This document shows positions 55,051 to 63,457 of a DNA stretch of 64,000 bases, piece after piece (within the stretch, counting starts at the first letter, position 1; each line of letters starts with the position of its first letter). A program made the position numbers and the translations under genes. The stretch spans positions 62,001 through 126,000 of the forward strand of contig JABUKB010000003.1 in the NCBI GenBank assembly GCA_014595895.1. Direction: 5' to 3'. Origin of the DNA: Lysinibacillus odysseyi (lineage in GTDB: Bacteria; Bacillota; Bacilli; Bacillales_A; Planococcaceae). The notes below the pieces were generated by a model. That model had not been told where the DNA came from and made no database searches. It saw only the letters and a program-made list of their open reading frames with translations.

Positions 55051-56469
55051 TTAAGCAATCCAATCCTCTTTCGGGATATCATGTGCTTCTTGCCTCATAT
55101 AATAACGGCCTTTTGTTGCGATTCCCAGGATGACAGTCAGAATTGCTGCCGCGAATGCTGCGAAGAACGCTGCCGTACTTTGGAGAAATGGACCCATATA
55201 TCCGAGCGCCATAATCGTCCCGATTACAGTTGGCACGATTAAAGATACAACCCCGACCGGATTCCATTTATATAAATTGCTCTGTCTTGATTCGTAATAG
55301 AGTGGACCAATTTTCAGCCACTTCTTGAGAACTAGTGCATCTGTCACTAGAACTGCCGCCCAGCTCATCAATGCAACACCTTGGAAAGTCATTGCGAGAC
55401 CTAGATGGTCAACAATGCCGAACAGCATCAGGATGATTGCAGTAACTCCTGCTACTACTACCCAAAAGCGTCGACCCGGCGTAAAGCCGAACATGTTTTC
55501 AAAGAAGTTTGATAGGGAGAGCGAGCTGCTGTAAATATTAGTGATGTTGATACGAATCTGTGTGAGCACTGTAAATAACACACCGCCAAGCCCTAATAGG
55601 GTAACAATGTAAACGCCCGGGTTCGATTCGCCGAGTGTAACACCGAACCAAATACCAAGACCGCCCATCACGCCAAAACAGAAAATTTGTGGGATAAAAC
55701 CAATGGCGATTGAACCGATTTTTAAATCTTTCGGTTTTAGGAAGCGTGCGTAATCTGAGGCAATCAATGCAGTCAGTCCCATAATGCCGTGCTGCATTCC
55801 TATGCATAACAGCAATGCCGTGCCACCGATTTGGACACCTTCAGGCATGTAAGTCCAGAAATTGTCCTCATAAAGCGATGGGCGATTGAATGCGACAACA
55901 ATCGCTGTAATTAGGAAGAGACCGAAAATCGGCAATGACCATTTTTGCAGTTTGTCCAATTGTTTAATGCCGAACCAGTTCAATGGAATAACCACTGAAC
56001 CAAAGACGATGATTAAAAGCCATACAGGAATGGCTGGGAAAAAAGCATGGACAGCGGCAACCAGAATCATGCCTTCAAATGCACAATACATAATAAAATT
56101 TGATGCGTAAATTAATGAGGTTAATGAGGCTCCGATGTAACCGAATCCTCCGCGGGATAATAAATTGACGTTCATGCCGGATTTCGCGGACAAGTAAACG
56201 ATGATACTTCCAAGGATGCCTGCGACAATAATAGCGTAAATCGCTGAGATGATCGCATTGATTGCTCCAAATTGTAGTGCCATGACGCTTCCCATCTGGA
56301 AGTAGAAAATGGCAGTTGCAATGCCAAATGTAATATTGGTGATACTGATCCATCCCATTTTACGTTCTTCACGCGGGACACGATCAAATGTAAAGTCACC
56401 AGTTGTTTCTTCGCCGTGGGATAAATTTCGTTCTCTTAAATTTTGATCTGCAGTAATATCAGACCTCAT
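55051..56469 (-). CDS. NCS1-family purine/cytosine permease
   Basis: A 472-residue transporter with 12 predicted spans of the nucleobase-cation-symport-1 family. It has the N-terminal ERKMGWISITNITFGIATAI, the segment SRGGFGYIGASLTSLIYASNF (about 95) and RINITNIYSSSLSLSNFFENM (about 312), which match the CodB branch. Cytosine, purines, allantoin and hydantoin are all possible cargos. ATG follows AAAGGATTTGATTG. A leader hairpin with a T-run lies 150 bases upstream. Confidence 0.88.
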   Translation of the reverse strand: MRSDITADQNLRERNLSHGEETTGDFTFDRVPREERKMGWISITNITFGIATAIFYFQMGSVMALQFGAINAIISAIYAIIVAGILGSIIVYLSAKSGMNVNLLSRGGFGYIGASLTSLIYASNFIMYCAFEGMILVAAVHAFFPAIPVWLLIIVFGSVVIPLNWFGIKQLDKLQKWSLPIFGLFLITAIVVAFNRPSLYEDNFWTYMPEGVQIGGTALLLCIGMQHGIMGLTALIASDYARFLKPKDLKIGSIAIGFIPQIFCFGVMGGLGIWFGVTLGESNPGVYIVTLLGLGGVLFTVLTQIRINITNIYSSSLSLSNFFENMFGFTPGRRFWVVVAGVTAIILMLFGIVDHLGLAMTFQGVALMSWAAVLVTDALVLKKWLKIGPLYYESRQSNLYKWNPVGVVSLIVPTVIGTIMALGYMGPFLQSTAAFFAAFAAAILTVILGIATKGRYYMRQEAHDIPKEDWIA

Positions 56470-56617
56470 TCAATCAAATCCTTTCTTTATTCACGTGTAA
56501 CTTTTTTCTCTGTCTCAGGGAACGTTAAATAAGGTTGAGCAGTTATATTTTTACGATGAAAAGGCAGTTACGGAATATCAGCAGCATTCTGTTGATTTAT
56601 CAGAGACCAAAAAAAGT

Positions 56618-56663
56618 AGTGATTTTTTCCACCCAGAAAAATGTTGGGGCGGATAATATCACT
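56618..56663 (-). terminator. Hairpin with T-run upstream of the permease gene
   Basis: On the minus strand AGUGAU pairs with AUCACU and CCGCCC with GGGUGG across unpaired A/U, followed by ACUUUUUUUGG. It could end read-through from the upstream oxidoreductase gene or attenuate the permease. Confidence 0.55.
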
Positions 56664-56942
56664 CTGTTTTTTATTCTAACATAATTATAATGAAATATTA
56701 GATTTCTAGCCCCAACTCGTTCTAAAGACCTATTTTGATTTTGCTCTTAACCCTTTATCCTTCCCCATAAGTAATGTAACTAGGGATTCCTCATGATAAA
56801 TGCGCAGAAATAAAAAATACTTCGCTAATTCTTGAAGATTCTATACTTTAATTGGTATGCGTTCCTTATCATGCTCCGTTTTTGCATTACTATACACAGG
56901 CATACTTCAAAAAGGAGCAAATAAATCACCTGCTGATGATCT

Positions 56943-57041
56943 ATCTACTCCGTAATTTCAATGTATGATCTTTTATAAAATCCTCAATTGCTTTGTCATT
57001 TACCATGTGTATCTCATACAGTTCTAAATCGCTCTGTTTTT
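56943..57041 (-). pseudogene. Coding-like fragment without start
   Basis: A 32-codon open stretch on the minus strand (SDLELYEIHMVNDKAIEDF then IKDHTLKLRSR, stop) looks like the C-terminus of a soluble protein but has a stop right before it. A second short frame at about 56848-56910 ends TEHDKERIPIKV. They may be remains of one or two decayed genes. The other bases of 56470-57078 show no gene. Confidence 0.3.
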
Positions 57042-57078
57042 AAAATTGCTAACTATAAATATGCATTTAATCATATTG

Positions 57079-57666
57079 CTAATTGTTTACTTTTTTGAAA
57101 TAACTATAAATCTTTTCTAGCTTTTTCGCCTGTTTCCCCTTTGGACTTTCCATATTTCCAAATTCAAAGAACTTTACTTTCTTGATGCCCACAAAATTAA
57201 ATAATACTCTTTTCATTAAAATTTTATGTGCATTATTCAACCAAAAAAGTGGATAGAAAGTAGGTCCCTTCATGGTAGAGACACATACTACAGATTTTCC
57301 TTTCAATAGCCCTTCTGGGAAGTGCCCTTTTTTATCCTTGTAGGCAAAATTGGAAGCAAATAATTGATCGATGTATCCCATAAGCATTGCAGGAGGTCTT
57401 CCCCACCAAATGGGATAGATAAAAACAATCTTATCAGCCCATGTAATTTGTTTTCTGTATTTCTCAGTACCAGGATCAGTATGCATATCACGTCTTCGTT
57501 TTTGCTCGTTAAATACGAGAAGCGGGTTAAACCCCTCTTCATATAAATCGAGCACTTTTATCTCCGTAATATGGGGATTGTCACTGCTTCCCTCCATCAC
57601 TCTTTGAAAAAACTCATAATTTAAACTGTTGTGGTTCGGATAAGTATAAACGATTAGCATCTTCAT
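57079..57666 (-). CDS. NAD(P)H-dependent oxidoreductase, flavodoxin-like fold (KefF/MdaB type)
   Basis: A 195-residue flavin-binding quinone reductase-like protein. The FMN/FAD loop region is VYTYPNHNSLNYEFFQ near residue 6, and IVFIYPIWWGRPPAMLMGYI near 82 is the family signature. The start is ATG 57666 after AGAGGTG; the frame extends to a TTG. It is divergent from a MarR regulator with two shared palindromic operators and probably induced by quinones, aldehydes or similar stress, which is inferred. Confidence 0.88.
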   Translation of the reverse strand: MKMLIVYTYPNHNSLNYEFFQRVMEGSSDNPHITEIKVLDLYEEGFNPLLVFNEQKRRRDMHTDPGTEKYRKQITWADKIVFIYPIWWGRPPAMLMGYIDQLFASNFAYKDKKGHFPEGLLKGKSVVCVSTMKGPTFYPLFWLNNAHKILMKRVLFNFVGIKKVKFFEFGNMESPKGKQAKKLEKIYSYFKKVNN

Positions 57667-57680
57667 AGCGCACCTCTTAT

Positions 57681-57694
57681 TTATCAATTGATAA
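57681..57694. promoter_or_regulatory. MarR-type operator, proximal palindrome
   Basis: TTATCAATTGATAA, a perfect 14-bp palindrome just downstream of the oxidoreductase -10. An identical copy lies at 57721-57734. Confidence 0.8.
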
Positions 57695-57698
57695 CTAA

Positions 57699-57727
57699 AT
57701 CATATCACTATTCACTTTTGTTATCAA
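57699..57727 (-). promoter_or_regulatory. Sigma-A promoter of the oxidoreductase gene
   Basis: On the minus strand: TTGATA (57722-57727), 17 bases, TATGAT (57699-57704). The -35 lies inside the distal palindrome and the start point just before the proximal one, so a bound regulator would block it. Confidence 0.7.
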
Positions 57728-57734
57728 TTGATAA
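57721..57734. promoter_or_regulatory. MarR-type operator, distal palindrome
   Basis: TTATCAATTGATAA, identical to 57681-57694 and 40 bases from it centre to centre, about four helical turns. It also overlaps a possible plus-strand promoter (TTATCA 57721-57726, 17 bases, GATAAT 57744-57749) for the marR gene. Confidence 0.8.
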
Positions 57735-57783
57735 TTGTATTTTGATAATTTTTTTGTTATCTTTGCAAGAAGAGGTGAGAAAA

Positions 57784-58215
57784 ATGGACAAAAGTATCCT
57801 ATTTAATAAACTTGTGTCATTTTCGGCATCTGTGCATCGTGTCACGTATGAGTTAACGAAAGATGTGAAACCTGATTCAATTACCCACGTCCAATATAAA
57901 ATTCTTGAGAATATTGCAGTTAGCCAACCCGTGACACCTAGCGAGATTAATGACTGCATGCAAATGTCTATGCCAAACACTAGTCGCGAACTAAGCAAAT
58001 TGAGCGAAAAAAATTTAATTGAAAAGATAAGTGATGATAAGGATAAACGAAAACAATACATTCATTTATCTTCAGACGGAGAAATTTTAATGAATGAAGC
58101 TTTTGCATCCATAGAAGCTCGCTTTTTAGAGCGAATTCAAAATGCTACTCCAGAAGATTTGAAGGATATTGAACGTGCAATGGATATTCTTCAGTCGAAA
58201 TTATTTTCTCCGTAA
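57784..58215 (+). CDS. MarR-family transcriptional regulator
   Basis: A 143-residue winged-helix regulator (VQYKILENIAVSQPVTPSEI, then NDCMQMSMPNTSRELSKL, residues about 34-75, wing near DDKDKRKQYIHLS). The start is the ATG at 57784 (MDKSILFNKL) with GAGGTGAG upstream; the open frame to 57688 runs through the operators. It most likely represses itself and the divergent oxidoreductase gene through the two palindromes. No conserved sensing Cys is evident. Confidence 0.9.
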   Translation: MDKSILFNKLVSFSASVHRVTYELTKDVKPDSITHVQYKILENIAVSQPVTPSEINDCMQMSMPNTSRELSKLSEKNLIEKISDDKDKRKQYIHLSSDGEILMNEAFASIEARFLERIQNATPEDLKDIERAMDILQSKLFSP

Positions 58216-58235
58216 GCAGAAACAAAACATTCACG

Positions 58236-58289
58236 GCTCCCTCAACGGCAAAGTATGGATTCACAGAAATCACTTTCAATTGAGGGAGC
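58236..58289 (+). terminator. Terminator after the MarR gene
   Basis: GCTCCCTCAA pairs with TTGAGGGAGC, loop 34 bases, followed by ACATTCTTTTATTTATT. The long loop makes it moderate. Confidence 0.6.
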
Positions 58290-58384
58290 ACATTCTTTTA
58301 TTTATTGTTTTTATTAAAGTTCTCTATACATAAGCTCAAAAGGACAGTACCGAAAATCAAGGGATAAGGAGAAAGCAGAACAAG

Positions 58385-58969
58385 ATGAAGGATATATTGT
58401 TTGACTATTTATCTAGATTTACTTCACTTAGCCGAGGAGAGCAACAGAAAATCGTTGATAGTATCCTTATTGAGGAATTCAAAAAAGGAACAGACCTTCT
58501 TCAGCAAGGCGATGTTCCTACTAAATGTTACTTTGTGTTAAAGGGGTGCGTAAGGCAATATTCCATTGATGAAAAAGGCAAGGAAATCACTTCTAATTTC
58601 TATACCGAAGAACAAACTATTTCCATTTTCAATCACCATAAAGTGGATAAATCCTCTGAATATACGTTTACATGTCTTGAAGACTCCATATTAGTCGTTG
58701 GAGATTTAGATAATATAGAGAACATGTATAACAAATTTGCTCAATTAGAATTGATGACACGCAAGATGGTAGAGATGAACTTTGGTCAAACGCAAGAAGA
58801 TTTTGCAACATTTATCGCCTCCACACCTCAAGAACGCTTTTCAGCACTATTAGCCAAGCGACCAGGTTTAATTGATCGTGTTCCCCAACATCAATTAGCC
58901 AGTTATTTAGGGATTACACCAGAGTCATTAAGCAGAATAAAAAAGCGGGTTTTTAGTGAGGAAGGTTAA
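58385..58969 (+). CDS. Crp/Fnr-family transcriptional regulator
   Basis: A 194-residue regulator. An N-terminal cyclic-nucleotide-binding-type beta barrel (about residues 10-115, VLKGCVRQYSIDEKGKEI) is joined to a C-terminal HTH (VPQHQLASYLGITPESLSRI near 165-184). No FNR iron-sulfur Cys cluster is seen. The GGAG is 13 bases before ATG, which is long. It faces a DUF4386 gene with stops 8 bases apart, a pairing that may reflect regulation of that gene. Confidence 0.85.
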   Translation: MKDILFDYLSRFTSLSRGEQQKIVDSILIEEFKKGTDLLQQGDVPTKCYFVLKGCVRQYSIDEKGKEITSNFYTEEQTISIFNHHKVDKSSEYTFTCLEDSILVVGDLDNIENMYNKFAQLELMTRKMVEMNFGQTQEDFATFIASTPQERFSALLAKRPGLIDRVPQHQLASYLGITPESLSRIKKRVFSEEG

Positions 58970-58977
58970 GGAATGAG

Positions 58978-59682
58978 TTACTTTCCTCCTCGGGACAGCA
59001 GCCATAATGCGAAGCCTAACTCCCCCACAGTCATCGGAACGATAAAAATCTTTTCTATCAATGAAATCAGCTCATCATATTGATTGAAAAAGGAGCTACT
59101 CAGATGGGTAACCAAATAACCCACAGCAGCAATTAATATTAAAATACTTATCATTTTAGGAATTTGATTTGCTTGGAAAGCGACAATTCCCACAGTAAGC
59201 AAATGCCCTCCAAAAATAATAAGACCTATAGACCAGATAGATTCAAATGCCTCCAAGCTTAGCATCACATTTGGTTGCAGTTGATTGACCGTCAATAGGG
59301 ATGAATATTCCGCATTACTTGTGAGAAGCAATACATATAGGAGATTCAATATTGCGATTCCCAATATAGCGGCATAGCTTAGACGTAACCATGCACTAAG
59401 CAATGACAGATTTTTATTGACTGGTTTCATGAATACATAAATAGCCCAAGCACTAACTATGTCACAAATTAGAATAATAACCCAGCCTAGGATTTCTGCT
59501 TTAAAAAGCTCCCTGGACGCTATAATATTCATAAAAGTAGTGCTAGCATCACCTTGTACAACAAGACTCCCATGTACAAAGCCATACGAAAATGCTGCAG
59601 CGAATGCCATAATCATTAACGAAATGCCTGCCGTTAGAGCAAATTTCCGTTGATTTACTACCTCTTCCTTTAAAATAGCCAT
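58978..59682 (-). CDS. DUF4386-family membrane protein
   Basis: A 234-residue protein with about six membrane spans (for example LTAGISLMIMAFAAAFSYGF near 16-35, IILICDIVSAWAIYVFM near 63-79 and WSIGLIIFGGHLLTVGIVAF near 149). It ends in LSRGGK. The family has no known function. ATG follows GGGAGGGG. It is convergent with the Crp/Fnr gene. Confidence 0.82.
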   Translation of the reverse strand: MAILKEEVVNQRKFALTAGISLMIMAFAAAFSYGFVHGSLVVQGDASTTFMNIIASRELFKAEILGWVIILICDIVSAWAIYVFMKPVNKNLSLLSAWLRLSYAAILGIAILNLLYVLLLTSNAEYSSLLTVNQLQPNVMLSLEAFESIWSIGLIIFGGHLLTVGIVAFQANQIPKMISILILIAAVGYLVTHLSSSFFNQYDELISLIEKIFIVPMTVGELGFALWLLSRGGK

Positions 59683-59933
59683 CCTATCCCCTCCCTTTTT
59701 TCGCTATTGTCCTTATTTTAATTAACAGAATTTAACCTGTCATTGACTTAAATCAATGCGTATATAATTTCCATATTTTCCACATCCCCCTGAAAACAAT
59801 TAAAAAGCTTTTCTTATTATAGTTACTACTCATATAATAAAGTGGTAAATAATAGAAGAGATATTGTATTTATCTGAATGGTGCTTAGACTGTACTGAAA
59901 AGTAAGGAAAGTATTTTTTATAGGGGTGATCGA

Positions 59934-60833
59934 TTGATAACAGTTAGAGAAGTTAGCAAAAGCTTTTTAAATCAGCAGGTGTTAAACCAAGCCAGTTTCA
60001 CTTGTCAAAAAGGCGAAATTGTAGGGCTATTAGGACCGAATGGTGCTGGAAAAACAACCTTAATTAGAATACTAAACGGGGTTATCTTGCCTGATAGCGG
60101 TGAAATTTCCATTAATGGATATAATCCTGTGACAGATGGCCATAACATCAGAAAGGTAACAGGGGTTGTTACGGAAAGTGCCGGGCTTTACCATCAAATG
60201 AATGCTATTGAAAACCTTGCATTCTTTGCAGATATCTACGGAGTTAAAAGAAAATCACGTATCCATGATTTATTGAGGCAATTTGGACTGGATGAACACA
60301 AATCCAAACTCGTAGGTACATATAGCACAGGTATGAAAAAGAGGTTGGCATTAGCTAAGGCTTTATTGCATGAGCCAAGCATTCTGTATTTAGATGAGCC
60401 CACAAACGGTTTAGATCCGGATGGAATCTCAATGGTTTTATCTTATTTAAAAGAATATAACTATCAAAATGGGACTACTGTTCTTATTTGCTCTCATGTT
60501 CTTCATCAATTGGAGAATGTATGTAGCTCTTTTTCCTTTTTAGATAACGGACACATCATTGATAGTGGTACACTTCCGCAATTGCGAGAGAAGTATTCTA
60601 CTGCTATTAAACTCAACATCCATACCAATATGAAAATAGAGAACGGTCATGCATTCGGATTTCCAGGTGAACAATTAGAAAATAATCATATCCGAGTGAC
60701 AGTCAATTATAAAGATCAGATTTCGTTTCTTCTTAAAAATATTCTTGTTAATCATTGGGTTCATTCTGTCACAATAGAAGAACAAGATTTAGAAACCATC
60801 TATTTTAAGGTAAGGAGTGGGCAGCATGAATAG
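59934..60833 (+). CDS. ABC transporter ATP-binding protein (NatA-like)
   Basis: A 299-residue ATPase. Walker A is GPNGAGKTTLIR (about 35), the signature STGMKKRLALAKALL (about 130) and Walker B SILYLDEPTNGLDPDG (about 149). A C-terminal extension follows. The start is a TTG with AGGGGTGAT upstream. It overlaps the permease gene start region; the pair resembles NatAB sodium exporters or other drug exporters of that type. Confidence 0.9.
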   Translation: MITVREVSKSFLNQQVLNQASFTCQKGEIVGLLGPNGAGKTTLIRILNGVILPDSGEISINGYNPVTDGHNIRKVTGVVTESAGLYHQMNAIENLAFFADIYGVKRKSRIHDLLRQFGLDEHKSKLVGTYSTGMKKRLALAKALLHEPSILYLDEPTNGLDPDGISMVLSYLKEYNYQNGTTVLICSHVLHQLENVCSSFSFLDNGHIIDSGTLPQLREKYSTAIKLNIHTNMKIENGHAFGFPGEQLENNHIRVTVNYKDQISFLLKNILVNHWVHSVTIEEQDLETIYFKVRSGQHE

Positions 60834-61644
60834 AACAATCGTGAAGGCAATTACCAAAAAGGATATCAAGGACATATTTAGAAGCCGAACACTCTTGCTT
60901 ACGTTAATCTTAATTCCAGTTATCTTTTGTCTTATTGTCCCGACAGGTGCCATTTCTTCTATCCTGTACTTTAATTTTGATCTGGATGCTGATACTCAAA
61001 AAATGTTAGATAAATTTTTATCAAAGGTTGGAAATGAAGAAATCTTGGCTTTTTCTTTACAAGAACAGTTAGTGTACTTGTTTGTCAACTATATAATGGC
61101 CTCGTTATTTCTTTTAGTCCCTGTTATCACAGCATCAACGATAGCAGCAAACAGTTTCGTTGGGGAGAAGGAAAGAAAAACATTGGAGAGTTTATTATTT
61201 GCTCCGATTACTGCAAAAGAATTATTTGTTTCTAAGGTTTTATCATCTTTTATTCCTGCTTTTAGTATTTCCTTAATCAGTTTTCTACTTAGCGGCGTGA
61301 TTATCAATGTGTTATCTTATCCTACTTTCATGGAACTCATTTTTCCTTCGCTGAATTGGATTGTATTGATTACCCTTCTCTTGCCAATGGTTCTGATTTT
61401 GACAATTCTATTGAATGTTCTCATATCCTCTAGAGTAAAAACGTATCAAGAAGCGACAAATCTAGGAGGAGTAATCGTTCTACCTATTATCGCCATACTC
61501 ATTGGTCAAGTAAGCGGGTTATTTTTCCTGGAGCTAAGCTTGCTGATTATCCTAAGTGTTGCTATTTTTGCTATTAATCTAGTGTTACTGAAGCAGATTG
61601 CGAAATATAACGATCGGCATCTGCTATTTGAGAAACAAATTTAG
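60826..61644 (+). CDS. ABC transporter permease (NatB/ABC-2 type)
   Basis: A 272-residue permease with about six spans: one near residues 22-45, a pair near 90-110, and a run from 140 to the end. It begins MNRTIVKAITKKDIKDIFRS, with a long extracellular loop after span 1 (FNFDLDADTQKMLDKFLSKV). The ATG at 60826 has AAGGAG 9 bases upstream; a GTG three codons earlier is also open. It overlaps the ATPase stop by 8 bases. Cargo unknown. Confidence 0.87.
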   Translation: MNRTIVKAITKKDIKDIFRSRTLLLTLILIPVIFCLIVPTGAISSILYFNFDLDADTQKMLDKFLSKVGNEEILAFSLQEQLVYLFVNYIMASLFLLVPVITASTIAANSFVGEKERKTLESLLFAPITAKELFVSKVLSSFIPAFSISLISFLLSGVIINVLSYPTFMELIFPSLNWIVLITLLLPMVLILTILLNVLISSRVKTYQEATNLGGVIVLPIIAILIGQVSGLFFLELSLLIILSVAIFAINLVLLKQIAKYNDRHLLFEKQI

Positions 61645-61678
61645 GATTTCTCAGTGTAATCTGAGCCAAAGAATAAAA

Positions 61679-61703
61679 GAACCAAGGCTCATGCCTTGGT
61701 CCT
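61679..61703 (+). terminator. Terminator after the ABC exporter
   Basis: GAACCAAGGC pairs with GCCTTGGTCC, followed by a weak T/C-rich tail (TTCTTCTC). Confidence 0.65.
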
Positions 61704-61738
61704 TCTTCTCAATGTGTTGAATAGATGTCAAATATAAA

Positions 61739-61960
61739 CTAGTTCCATGCAGTTCGTTCACTTACAGGCTGTTTGCTGCCTGTTTTACGTGATTTTTCAA
61801 CAAAGTCGTTTTGTTGTGCTGCAGCCGCATCGAAATTGAAATCAAGTTCAGATAACTCTTCTTGGTGGAACTTATTGCGACTTTGGTTTACTTCTAGCTT
61901 ATTCGCACTATGCTGATCCTTGGCTTTTGCATTGTTACGATTCGTGTCCATATTTGACAT
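61739..61960 (-). CDS. Small Asn/Gln-rich hydrophilic protein, possibly spore-related
   Basis: A 73-residue protein (starts MSNMDTNRNNAKAKDQHS, ends SKQPVSERTAWN), rich in Asn, Gln, Lys and Ser, with no Cys and a predicted disordered profile. This looks like small spore proteins, but I do not see a named SASP motif. The start is the ATG 6 bases after GGAGG at 61960; the longer frame has no site. Confidence 0.6.
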   Translation of the reverse strand: MSNMDTNRNNAKAKDQHSANKLEVNQSRNKFHQEELSELDFNFDAAAAQQNDFVEKSRKTGSKQPVSERTAWN

Positions 61961-62193
61961 AGCCATCCTCCATTGATTTTTATTTGAAAAAGATGAAAAC
62001 ATATTGTCTGTTTTTATCCTCTTCACTCTAAAGTTTAGCCAAGCTTATCTATTTTTATTTAAAAAAGAATCCATTCAAAAATAATCATTTTCGTTTTTAC
62101 TGACGCTAATAGAAAATTCCTTCACTTATGATATGGTTCTCCGTACTATGCCTAAATCCGATTTTTATATTGCTTTATTGTATTCATGATATT

Positions 62194-62862
62194 TTAGTTA
62201 TTAATTCTAGATATATCAAAAGGCATTAATTCATTCGATTTATCTCCATGCAACCTCAACGTTACCTCGTCATTTGATACATTTTCTTTAATTAAGACGG
62301 TCTGGTCAGCTTGGACAGTTCGCTGTGTATCAAAAATGTTAAAAAAGCTGAATGACCAATTTGTTTTTAAGGCTAAATTTCCGTTGTCATTAAAAACCAG
62401 CAAATCATCCGCTACAGGTTTAAAGAACACATTTTTAGATTTTATATCTAAATTAATCATTGTATTCCAATCTCTTTCTGGATTTCCCCCATTGTAACTA
62501 AAATCTCGAATCATATTCACGTTGCTTATTTCCAGACTTTGCGGATTAGCTTGAAATGATAGAGTGCTTACCAATAGATTGAGTAACAATATTGTTAATA
62601 TTAATACCATCCCTATTAACATTCTTTTTTGTTTGGTTCCAAAATTCAACTTTCGCACCATTTTTTCATCCTCTCTTAATAGGAAATCTAAAGAAACATT
62701 AAAACAGTCGCAAATTTCAATTACCATTTCTAAGTCTGGATAACTTCTCCCAGTTTCCCAACTTGATATAGTTGATCTTGATACTTGCAATTTTTCAGCT
62801 AATTGCTCTTGAGTTAAATAATTTTCTGCTCTTAGCTTTTTAATTTTTCCAGATAAATTCAT
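62194..62862 (-). CDS. Membrane-tethered XRE-family regulator
   Basis: A 222-residue protein. Residues 1-62 are a Cro/C1-type HTH (KLRAENYLTQEQLAEKLQVS then RSTISSWETGRSYPDLE). One membrane span follows near 80-100 (MLIGMVLILTILLLNLLVST), then a domain of about 120 residues outside the cell with no named match. This layout suits a one-component regulator sensing something at the membrane or outside. ATG follows AAAGGAG. No target gene is next to it. Confidence 0.85.
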   Translation of the reverse strand: MNLSGKIKKLRAENYLTQEQLAEKLQVSRSTISSWETGRSYPDLEMVIEICDCFNVSLDFLLREDEKMVRKLNFGTKQKRMLIGMVLILTILLLNLLVSTLSFQANPQSLEISNVNMIRDFSYNGGNPERDWNTMINLDIKSKNVFFKPVADDLLVFNDNGNLALKTNWSFSFFNIFDTQRTVQADQTVLIKENVSNDEVTLRLHGDKSNELMPFDISRINN

Positions 62863-63236
62863 AATTTGTCTCCTTTCTAAACTGAGAATATTTCAGATTC
62901 ATTTAAATCACCAGATAAGCTTTTTCACATCTTGATTTTCTAGCGGCAAAATTCTTGTCATTGTTGATATATCAATGTTCCTAAATACTTTTAAAATTAC
63001 AATCCGAACAATCTTTTTTACATATAATAATTACTCATCACCGATTTTCCCCATCCAAAAAGGAAATCTAAATATAATCTTAGTTCATTGACGGCAGTTA
63101 TAAAATATCTCTATATAATTTTTCTGACCATGTATAAAGAGCACTATCCTCAAATATGAATAGTGCCCTTCTAGAAAACCTTAATTGCTCGTGATGCGGT
63201 TCTCAGTAGAATATTTGAATCGTACTTTTACAAAAA

Positions 63237-63279
63237 GTCCAATTTCCTTTGCATATTTCCTGGGAAATTGGGCTTTTTA
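63237..63279. terminator. Bidirectional terminator-like hairpin
   Basis: GTCCAATTTCC pairs with GGAAATTGGGC (one G-U pair) around a 15-base loop, with T-runs on both strands. Confidence 0.7.
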
Positions 63280-63327
63280 GCTGACAACACTGAGCTCACT
63301 TAAAGGCTAAATACTTGCTATCATTAG

Positions 63328-63426
63328 TACATTATTGATTTCTTTGGCTATGAAAAGCGACTTGTTCATAAGGTTATAGAGAGTCTAGAAATACCAGATT
63401 GTGATTGGTACTTTTGGATGATATAA
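63328..63426 (+). pseudogene. Coding-like fragment before the hydrolase
   Basis: Translation YIIDFFGYEKRLVHKVIES then LEIPDCDWYFWMI and a stop, 32 codons, with a stop codon directly upstream and no start. The residue mix looks coding. It may be the tail of a decayed gene. Confidence 0.3.
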
Positions 63427-63457
63427 TTTAAATTAAATTTTACTTTTTTTAGGAGAA

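Larger units (their letters stand above)
62863..63457. other. Gene-poor stretch upstream of the hydrolase
   Basis: No full gene is seen. It holds a hairpin at about 63139-63168 (GAGCACTAT with ATAGTGCCC), the terminator at 63237-63279 and the fragment at 63328-63426. Confidence 0.4.

Noticed and set aside
56470-56620. TPP riboswitch before the NCS1 permease
   Set aside because: Only CTGAGA is present; the other conserved TPP segments are missing.
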